From Desulfobulbaceae bacterium (GTDB lineage: Bacteria; Desulfobacterota; Desulfobulbia; Desulfobulbales; Desulfurivibrionaceae), in contig DOZO01000021.1 in NCBI GenBank assembly GCA_003517965.1, forward strand, positions 27,548-48,675: a stretch of 21,128 bases of DNA. The letters run 5' to 3'. Numbering within the stretch: position 1 is the stretch's first letter; the number at the start of each line of letters is the position of its first letter. The position numbers and the translations under genes were made by a program. Below are positions 15,905 to 21,128 of this stretch, piece by piece. Below the pieces are notes generated by a model, which was not told where the DNA came from, did no database searches, and was given only the letters and a program-made list of their open reading frames with translations.

Positions 15905-15933
15905 TTGACAAAAAAAACGAAAAAAAGCATAGT
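15905..15933 (+). promoter_or_regulatory. Near-consensus sigma-70 promoter of the nitronate-monooxygenase-like gene
   Basis: A perfect TTGACA (15905-15910), a 17-nt A-rich spacer, and CATAGT (15928-15933, four of six matches to TATAAT). It is placed 41-69 nt upstream of the ATG. The A-tracts in the spacer would make this DNA curved. Confidence 0.7.
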
Positions 15934-15973
15934 TGCTCATTCGTTTTCATTTTAATCGGAGCGCCAGACCTTC

Positions 15974-16957
15974 ATGAAGCTACCCCCTCTTACTATTGGC
16001 AAGTTTACCGCCCAGATCCCGCTTGTTCAGGGTGGCATGTCTATCCGGGTTTCTACTTCGGCCCTGGCCATTCCCGTCGCTGAGTGCGGCGGCATTGGCA
16101 CCATCGGCGGTTCGGCTATTCCGGTGGAGGAGCTCCAGGCTGACATCCGCAAAGCCAAGGCGGCCACTAAGGGGATTATTGCGGTGAACATCATGTTCGC
16201 CATGAAGAATTTCTACAGTCTGGTTCAGGGATCCATTGAAGCCGGTGTGGATATGATCGTTACCGGCGCCGGTTTTTCCCGGGACATTTTCAAGATCGGC
16301 AAGGAAACCAACACCCCCATTGTCTCCATTGTTTCCTCACCTTCCTTTGCCATCCTTGCCGAAAAACTTGGCGCCGCAGCCATTGTAGTTGAGGCCAAGG
16401 AGGCCGGTGGCCATCTGGGTACCAATTTGGCTCTACGAGAACTTTTTCCCGAGATTCGTAAGGTGGTCAAAAAGGTTCCTCTGATTGCAGCCGGCGGTAT
16501 CACCAATGGCTATGAGATGGCGGAAATGATGGACAAGTATGGGGCGGACGGCATTCAGATCGCCACCCGTTTTGTCCTTACCAAGGAATGTTCAGTGGCG
16601 GAAAGCTTCAAGCAGGTCATGTTGCACGCCAACCAGGAAGATGTTTTTTTGATTAAGTCTCCGGTGGGCCTGCCAGGCCGGGCCATTAGAACCCCCTTTG
16701 TGGAAAAACTGCTGAATAAGGTGGATCTCAAGGCTAAAGAATGTAAACATAAATGCCTGAAGAAATGTGACCACGTTTATTGCATCAGTGATCGGCTGAC
16801 TGCGGCTTATAAGGGCAACATTGAGGACGGTCTCGTTTTTTCCGGGGAAAATGTCTTTAAGATCAAAGAAATCCTTACCGTGCGCGAGGTTTTTGATCAG
16901 TTTGTTTCGCAGGCAGAGTCTATGTACAAGGAACCTGCGGTAGTGCCATCCAGATAG
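15974..16957 (+). CDS. Nitronate monooxygenase / FabK-like FMN-dependent TIM-barrel protein
   Basis: A flavin-dependent barrel enzyme of the NMO/2-nitropropane dioxygenase family; relatives include the enoyl-ACP reductase FabK. The 327-residue protein shows PLVQGGMS and GGIGTIGG near the N-terminus, VNIMFAM, and EAGGHLG with the likely catalytic H147. The phosphate-binding segments AAGGITNG and GADGIQIATRF follow. After the barrel a cysteine cluster appears, C257-x3-C261-x3-C265-x4-C270, in a Lys-rich stretch; I recall similar clusters in homologues from anaerobes. Which reaction it catalyses is uncertain. ATG 15974 is the only reasonable start; its ribosome site (CGGAG, 12 nt away) is far. 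A near-consensus promoter lies 41-69 nt upstream. pcnB follows. Confidence 0.85.
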   Translation: MKLPPLTIGKFTAQIPLVQGGMSIRVSTSALAIPVAECGGIGTIGGSAIPVEELQADIRKAKAATKGIIAVNIMFAMKNFYSLVQGSIEAGVDMIVTGAGFSRDIFKIGKETNTPIVSIVSSPSFAILAEKLGAAAIVVEAKEAGGHLGTNLALRELFPEIRKVVKKVPLIAAGGITNGYEMAEMMDKYGADGIQIATRFVLTKECSVAESFKQVMLHANQEDVFLIKSPVGLPGRAIRTPFVEKLLNKVDLKAKECKHKCLKKCDHVYCISDRLTAAYKGNIEDGLVFSGENVFKIKEILTVREVFDQFVSQAESMYKEPAVVPSR

Positions 16958-17024
16958 TTACACCATTTTGTTACAACGGCTAAGCAGGAGTCTATCCACC
17001 TTGCTCTCCTGCCCGGAAGATCCC

Positions 17025-18353
17025 ATGGAAACATCCTCTGACTTGCCGGAACCCCTCGTAATTCCGAGGTCCGAACACCCTATTTCCCGCAAGGATATTG
17101 ACCGCGAGGCCTTGAAGGTGATGCATCGCCTGCGCGACGCGGGCTACTCCGCCTATCTGGTGGGTGGCGCGGTGCGTGATCTCTATCTGGGCAAGAAACC
17201 CAAGGATTTTGACATCAGCACCAACGCCCGACCAGGACAGTTGCGTACCCTTTTTAGAAACAGTCGGATCATCGGGCGGCGTTTTCGTCTGGTGCAGGTT
17301 TTTTTCTTTGGCGGCAAGATAGTCGAGGTCTCTACTCTGCGCTGCCGCAGCGAGTTTGAAGAAGGCGACCGGGAAGAGGATGAGGTTTTGGCCCACAACA
17401 ACACCTTTGGCTCGGAGGCGGAAGATGCCTTCAGGCGAGACCTTACCATCAATGCCTTGTTCTATGAGATAGAAAACTTCACCATCATTGATTACACCGG
17501 CGGAGTGGCGGATCTTAACAGCCAGATCGTCCGCATTGTCGGGGAGCCGGAGCGGAGGATTGTCCGGGATCCTGTCCGCATGATGCGTGCCATCCGCCAT
17601 GCGGCCAGAAGCGGATTTACCATTGAAGACCGCACCTGGCAGGCGATTATTGCCAATCTGGATACCCTGCGCCTCTGTCCTGATTCACGGGTGCGGGACG
17701 AATTTTTCAAAGACCTGGGCAGTGGCGCCTGCGCCCCTTGGTGTCGTCTTGCTGTGCTCAGCGGGCTGTTCTTTCTCCTGCTCCCCTGTTATGACGGTAT
17801 TATTACTCGGGAACCGGAAGAACCTTCGGCCCAAACCAGCCTGATGTTTTCCCTGTGTCAGGTGATCGACCGTCTGCACGGTGAAGGCAGCCCCTTGTCC
17901 GAGCATCTTCTGCTGGCACTTCTCATGCTGCCCTGGGCCCAGGCGCGGTTTAATCTTTTAAACCTGCAAGCCGAAAGCCGTGAGGCCTTTACCTTTTCCC
18001 GCACCCTTCGAACCCAGATTGATGTGCATCTGGAACATCTCAATGTCAAGCGGGCCTCGCGGGAGGAGATCACCTCGCTCTTGGTAAATCTTCCGGCCTT
18101 TGTTCGCCACGGCGCGGAGCAGGATTGGCCTGGCTGGCTGAAACGCAAAAGCTATTTCTCGGACGGGTTATTGTTTTTTCATCTTTATCAGGAGGCTCTT
18201 GGCGGTGCGCCGGCCAATCTTGCCCTGCAGCCTGAGTCTTGCTCTTCTCCCAAAATCGTCAAATCCAGGACCGGTAAACCTCGACCGCCCAGGCCAGAAA
18301 GCCGCACTCCGGCTTTTTCCGGCAAGAAGGGCGGGATCTTTGGCCTCAAGTAG
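17025..18353 (+). CDS. pcnB: Poly(A) polymerase I-type nucleotidyltransferase
   Basis: A class II nucleotidyltransferase that adds poly(A) tails to RNA 3' ends; the group is closely related to CCA-adding enzymes. The first half carries ISRKDIDREALKV and AYLVGGAVRDL, then KKPKDFDIST with the metal-binding D61 and D63. E101 is in the next strand, followed by FGSEAEDAFRRDLTINALFY. ISRKDI and NTFGSEAEDAFRRD are typical of PcnB rather than of CCA enzymes. The C-terminus ends in a basic, proline-rich tail rich in RPPRP, as in PcnB. The frame is open from TTG 16968, but ATG 17025 has GGAAG 5 nt upstream and is preferred (442 residues); TTG 17001 is another possibility. bioB begins 34 nt downstream. 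Confidence 0.87.
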   Translation: METSSDLPEPLVIPRSEHPISRKDIDREALKVMHRLRDAGYSAYLVGGAVRDLYLGKKPKDFDISTNARPGQLRTLFRNSRIIGRRFRLVQVFFFGGKIVEVSTLRCRSEFEEGDREEDEVLAHNNTFGSEAEDAFRRDLTINALFYEIENFTIIDYTGGVADLNSQIVRIVGEPERRIVRDPVRMMRAIRHAARSGFTIEDRTWQAIIANLDTLRLCPDSRVRDEFFKDLGSGACAPWCRLAVLSGLFFLLLPCYDGIITREPEEPSAQTSLMFSLCQVIDRLHGEGSPLSEHLLLALLMLPWAQARFNLLNLQAESREAFTFSRTLRTQIDVHLEHLNVKRASREEITSLLVNLPAFVRHGAEQDWPGWLKRKSYFSDGLLFFHLYQEALGGAPANLALQPESCSSPKIVKSRTGKPRPPRPESRTPAFSGKKGGIFGLK

Positions 18354-18387
18354 GCAGGTGGGTTGTTTTTTTTCGAGGTTGTTACTT

Positions 18388-19308
18388 ATGAATCAGTCCC
18401 ATTATATTAACGAACTCAAGGTACTTCCCCTGGCTGTACTCATGCGGCAGGCCCTGGCGACCAAGCTTGCCCAACGGGGAACCTCTTTTTCCCTGTGCAG
18501 CATCGTTAATGCCAAATCAGGCAGATGCAGCGAAGACTGCCATTTTTGCGCGCAATCAGCCCATTACCAGACAGAAGCGCCGGTTTATCCTTTGTTGGAC
18601 AAGGCCCGGATCCTGAGCGCCGCTCATGAAGCAAAAAGAATCGGGGCCAGTCGTTTTTCTCTGGTGACCAGCGGCAGGGGATTGGCAAGCGAAGATTTGG
18701 CCCAGGTGCTGGGAATAATCCGCGCCATCCGGGAAGAAGTGGGGATCAAGGTTTGCGCTTCTTTGGGTATTATGGGCGAGGTTGAATTCAGGCAACTTAA
18801 GGAGGCAGGGCTTTCTCGCTATCATCATAACCTGGAAACCTCTCGGGAATTTTTCCCTCAGATTTGCACCACTCACAGTTTTGCTGATCGGCTTGCCACC
18901 ATCAAGGCTGCTCAGGCAGTTGGTCTTGAAGTCTGTAGCGGCGGGATCTTCGGTCTGGGAGAATCAGAGGCTGATCGTCTTTCCATGGCCATGAGCTTAG
19001 TCGAATGCGGGATCGATTCCGTACCCCTTAATATCCTCATCCCCCTGGCTGGTACACCCTGCGCCGGGCTTCCCTCTTTGACCATCACCGAAATTCTCCG
19101 GGCTATTGCCCTCTATCGGTTGATTTTGCCTCAGGCGGCTATTCGCCTGGCCGCCGGTCGTGAATCTGCCCTGGCTGATTTTTTAAGCTCCGCTTTTATG
19201 GGTGGTGCCGATGGGATGATGATCGGCGGTTATCTCACCCAACGAGGCCGCTCTCCCGAAGCAGACCGGAAATTTGCCGAAGATATCCAACAATTATGGT
19301 CGAACTGA
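18388..19308 (+). CDS. bioB: Biotin synthase
   Basis: A radical-SAM enzyme that inserts sulfur into dethiobiotin to make biotin. The 306-residue protein has the radical-SAM cluster motif C47-x3-C51-x2-C54 (CSEDCHFCAQS) and the cysteine in KVCASLGIM. It also has YHHNLETS, the EVCSGGIFGLGE segment and IRLAAGRES, which between them supply the [2Fe-2S] ligands known for the family. The ORF extends back to GTG 18199, but that part lies inside pcnB. ATG 18388-18390, with GAGG 9 nt upstream, gives a normal N-terminus. The 3' end overlaps bioF by 13 nt, so the pair is a transcriptional and probably translational unit. bioA and bioD are not in the window. Confidence 0.95.
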   Translation: MNQSHYINELKVLPLAVLMRQALATKLAQRGTSFSLCSIVNAKSGRCSEDCHFCAQSAHYQTEAPVYPLLDKARILSAAHEAKRIGASRFSLVTSGRGLASEDLAQVLGIIRAIREEVGIKVCASLGIMGEVEFRQLKEAGLSRYHHNLETSREFFPQICTTHSFADRLATIKAAQAVGLEVCSGGIFGLGESEADRLSMAMSLVECGIDSVPLNILIPLAGTPCAGLPSLTITEILRAIALYRLILPQAAIRLAAGRESALADFLSSAFMGGADGMMIGGYLTQRGRSPEADRKFAEDIQQLWSN

Positions 19309-20465
19309 AGAACTGGTTGAACCAGCAACGGGAAAAGGGAGGTCTTCGCAGCCTGCGCCCTGTCATCCGCAGGGGAAAAGGGCGACTCACCCTTGCCGGA
19401 GATGAGGCTCGGGAGCTGCTCGACTTTTCCTCCAATGACTACCTGGCCCTGGCCGAACATCCGGCCCTCATTGCGGCAGCTCAGGAGGCTCTGCACCGGT
19501 TTGGCACCGGTTCTGGCGCGGCCCGTTTGATGAGCGGCGATCTCGCAGTGCATCATGAACTGGAAGAGGCAGTGGCCCGGCTCAAGGGTAAGGAGGCTGC
19601 TCTTACCTTTGGCAGCGGTTATCTGGCCAATATCGGCATAATCCCCGCTTTGCTGGCTCGTCACGACCTCATCTTCAGCGATCGGCTGAACCATGCCAGT
19701 ATCCATGACGGTTGCCGCCTGTCCGGTGCCCGCCTGGTACGTTTTCGGCACAACGACCTCAATCATCTCGAAGATCTGCTGAAGAAAAAACGGGGAACAG
19801 GCACGGCCCTGATCGTGGTGGAGTCCATCTACAGCATGGACGGAGACCGCTGTCAGCTGCGCGAACTGGTGACGCTCAAAGAGCGGTTCGGCTGCCTGCT
19901 CATGGTGGATGAGGCCCATGCCACCGGCGTATTTGGTGCAAAGGGCGGCGGGGTTATCGAAGAAGATGGCGTGAATGGCGCGGTGGATCTATCCATGGGC
20001 ACCTTTGGCAAGGCGCTTGGCAGTTATGGCGCTTATGTGGCAGGTAATAAAGAGATGATCGATTATCTGCTCAACCGGGCCAGGAGCTTTATTTTTTCTA
20101 CGGCCTTGCCGCCTGCGGTTACCGCCTCCTCCTTGGCAGCAGTGCGGCTTATTGGGCACTCATCCCTGCGTCGCGAACTGCATGAAAAAATCGCCTGTTT
20201 CAAGGACCTGTTGCGTACCGGGGGCTATCTCGCGGAACTTGGGCCTTCGCAGATCATCCCAATCCCGGTTGGGGAGAGCGGCGTGGCGTTGAAGAAAGCC
20301 GATTTGCTGCGGGCACAGGGAATCTTTGCCACTGCCATTCGGCCGCCTACCGTACCGGATGGCACAGCGCGGCTCAGATTTTCCATTACCCGTCATCACA
20401 GTAAGGCGGATCTTGCCCAGGCAGCGAAGGCCATTCTGGAGATTATGGAATATAGGCCGTCGTAA
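19296..20465 (+). CDS. bioF: 8-amino-7-oxononanoate synthase
   Basis: A PLP-dependent alpha-oxoamine synthase that condenses pimeloyl-ACP (or -CoA) with L-alanine, the first committed step of biotin ring assembly. The 389-residue protein has the family's LDFSSNDYL, the GSGAARLMSGD loop, FGSGYLAN, SDRLNHAS with H133, and VDEAHATG with D205 and H208. The PLP Schiff-base lysine is K239 in GTFGKALGSYGAY. Length is normal. The start ATG 19296 lies within the bioB 3' end (13-nt overlap) and lacks a strong ribosome site, consistent with coupling to bioB. Its stop TAA (20463-20465) is also the first three bases of a dispersed repeat copy. Confidence 0.95.
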   Translation: MVELKNWLNQQREKGGLRSLRPVIRRGKGRLTLAGDEARELLDFSSNDYLALAEHPALIAAAQEALHRFGTGSGAARLMSGDLAVHHELEEAVARLKGKEAALTFGSGYLANIGIIPALLARHDLIFSDRLNHASIHDGCRLSGARLVRFRHNDLNHLEDLLKKKRGTGTALIVVESIYSMDGDRCQLRELVTLKERFGCLLMVDEAHATGVFGAKGGGVIEEDGVNGAVDLSMGTFGKALGSYGAYVAGNKEMIDYLLNRARSFIFSTALPPAVTASSLAAVRLIGHSSLRRELHEKIACFKDLLRTGGYLAELGPSQIIPIPVGESGVALKKADLLRAQGIFATAIRPPTVPDGTARLRFSITRHHSKADLAQAAKAILEIMEYRPS

Positions 20466-20568
20466 GCCGTCGTTCAAAAATAACTTGTACTTTTGGGATA
20501 TCGCGAACGGCATAAGGAGCCGTAACGAAAAGAGTAAAAAATGTATGGATTATTTTTAAACGGCTCCT
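20463..20568 (+). repeat. Dispersed double-hairpin repeat, copy B
   Basis: A 106-nt element starting at the bioF stop codon (TAAGCCGT), with the core GGCATAAGGAGCCGTA at 20509-20524 and the closing ACGGCTCCT at 20560-20568. The spacing from start to core is identical to copy A, and the loop of the second hairpin is 2 nt longer. TTATTTTT before the closing arm is shared with copy A. Confidence 0.8.
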
Positions 20569-20615
20569 CAATAGTCAGGGGAATAGACTGGTTACTGAAA
20601 AGTCTTGGGAGGGGA

Positions 20616-20673
20616 CGCAAAAAAAAGGGGGGGAGAAAGAAATTCCCTAGCTGGGAAGAACCCAGCCAGGGAA
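20616..20673 (-). terminator. Rho-independent terminator of the lipoprotein gene
   Basis: Arms 20643-20655 and 20661-20673 form a 13-bp stem with one G-U wobble and a 5-nt loop. Reading the minus strand, the stem is followed by a pyrimidine tract that includes a run of eight T. It begins about 12 nt after the lipoprotein stop codon. Confidence 0.85.
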
Positions 20674-20684
20674 GGAACAGCGAC

Positions 20685-20900
20685 TTACTTTGCAGCAGGA
20701 GCAGCGGCTTCAGGAGCGGCAGGAGCAGCAGCCTCAGGAGCAGCAGCCTCAGGAGCAGCAACAGGAGCGGCAGGCTCAGCCATGGGAGCAGTCTGCTCGA
20801 CCGGAGGAGTTACTACTTCTTCGCTTTTCTTGCAGGCGATCATGCCGGTTGCAAGGAGCAGCATCAGGGCAAAGGCAACGGTTGTTTTAACTGATTTCAT
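20685..20900 (-). CDS. Small Ala/Pro/Glu-rich lipoprotein, hypothetical
   Basis: A 71-residue predicted lipoprotein of unknown function. Residues 1-22 are a signal peptide with a basic start (MKSVK), a hydrophobic core and the lipobox MIAC, so C23 would be acylated after signal peptidase II cleavage. The mature part begins CKKSEEVV and becomes a low-complexity chain of PEAAA-type units, probably an extended disordered tether. The frame is open to 20963, but ATG 20898-20900 has AGAGGA 8 nt upstream and starts the signal peptide exactly. It has its own promoter (about 115-145 nt upstream), a structured leader and a strong downstream terminator, so it is probably transcribed alone. Abundant short lipoproteins of this style occur in Gram-negative bacteria, but I cannot assign a role. 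Confidence 0.75.
   Translation of the reverse strand: MKSVKTTVAFALMLLLATGMIACKKSEEVVTPPVEQTAPMAEPAAPVAAPEAAAPEAAAPAAPEAAAPAAK
20693..20775. repeat. Short in-gene tandem repeats encoding PEAAA-type units
   Basis: Within the lipoprotein gene a 15-nt unit (TCAGGAGCAGCAGCC on the plus strand) occurs twice head to tail at 20734-20748 and from 20749. Degenerate versions lie on both sides. Each unit encodes five residues (PEAAA read on the minus strand), so unit-number changes would lengthen or shorten the tail without breaking the frame. Confidence 0.7.
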
Positions 20901-21015
20901 GGTTCTTTTCCTCTGTGTGTTTTGATAATTGCGACAATGCGCATTCCGCCTGGCAGCGATCACGCTGGATCACTTATTTAACTCTTTCCTCACTCAGGAG
21001 GTGACAAATATGATT

Positions 21016-21044
21016 TGTATACATCCACTCTTCACCTGAGTAAA
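21016..21044 (-). promoter_or_regulatory. Candidate sigma-70 promoter of the lipoprotein gene
   Basis: On the minus strand, TTTACT (21039-21044) and TATACA (21016-21021) are separated by exactly 17 nt, each matching the consensus at four of six positions. Transcription would start near 21009, giving a leader of about 110 nt. Inverted arms (20992-20998 and 21035-21041) flank the -10 element, and one arm overlaps the -35 element. Confidence 0.5.
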
Positions 21045-21128
21045 GAAAAATATACACTATTTTAATTTTTTATTTTTGGTAACTGCTCAGCAGTGCCGCA
21101 GATGTGCGGAAGAGGTCTGCGAAGTGTG

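Noticed and set aside
18199..18387. N-terminal extension of biotin synthase
   Set aside because: It lies inside pcnB; the internal ATG 18388 gives the standard BioB N-terminus and length.
1..21128. CRISPR arrays, tRNA or rRNA genes, insertion sequences, toxin-antitoxin or defence genes
   Set aside because: I looked on both strands and saw no regularly spaced repeats, cloverleaf-like stretches, transposase or nuclease motifs in any real gene.

Overview
The window is a gene-dense bacterial chromosome segment holding 18 protein-coding genes that I can support. No gap between genes exceeds 300 bases. I see no tRNA, rRNA, CRISPR array, transposase or prophage gene. Several features suggest an anaerobic Desulfobacterota ('deltaproteobacterial') genome, perhaps near Desulfobulbales: the rpsA-sppA-ihfB order, a PcnB-type polymerase next to biotin genes, a nitronate-monooxygenase-like protein with a C-terminal cysteine cluster, and many response regulators fused to TPR or GGDEF domains. 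This placement is an inference from protein style and gene order, not from a search.

Left part (1-8773). holA (DNA polymerase III delta, with an unusually long insertion) is on the minus strand. It is divergent from an extended SDR-family epimerase/reductase gene on the plus strand. Next comes a minus-strand operon read right to left: guaB, guaA, a GAF-domain histidine kinase and a receiver-TPR response regulator. guaB and guaA together convert IMP to GMP. The kinase start codon lies inside the 3' end of guaA, so this signalling pair appears translationally coupled to GMP synthesis. Just upstream of guaB is a Ppx/GppA-type phosphatase gene.

Middle part (8774-15736). A YciO/Sua5-family gene diverges from the Ppx/GppA gene. 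Then, on the minus strand, come rpsA (six S1 domains), sppA (single-domain signal peptide peptidase) and an IHF-beta/HU-type DNA-binding protein. Upstream of these lies an overlapping minus-strand operon: a HAD-type nucleotidase-like protein, a NUDIX hydrolase and a receiver-GGDEF diguanylate cyclase.

Right part (15737-21128). On the plus strand are a nitronate-monooxygenase/FabK-like flavoprotein gene behind a near-consensus promoter, then pcnB, bioB and bioF. A small Ala/Pro/Glu-rich lipoprotein gene on the minus strand closes the window, with a clear promoter and a strong terminator.

The most notable non-coding signal is a dispersed repeat of about 105 nt, made of two tandem hairpins around the core GGCATAAGGAGCCGTA. 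Two full copies (8582-8685 and 20463-20568) and one partial copy (about 9789-9804) lie between genes; the copy after bioF supplies that gene's stop codon. A different GTAGGGG-type palindrome lies between rpsA and sppA. The two window edges carry related sequences of about 25 nt in opposite orientation. Within the kinase/regulator operon, a pair of short hairpin-like direct repeats separates the two signalling genes.
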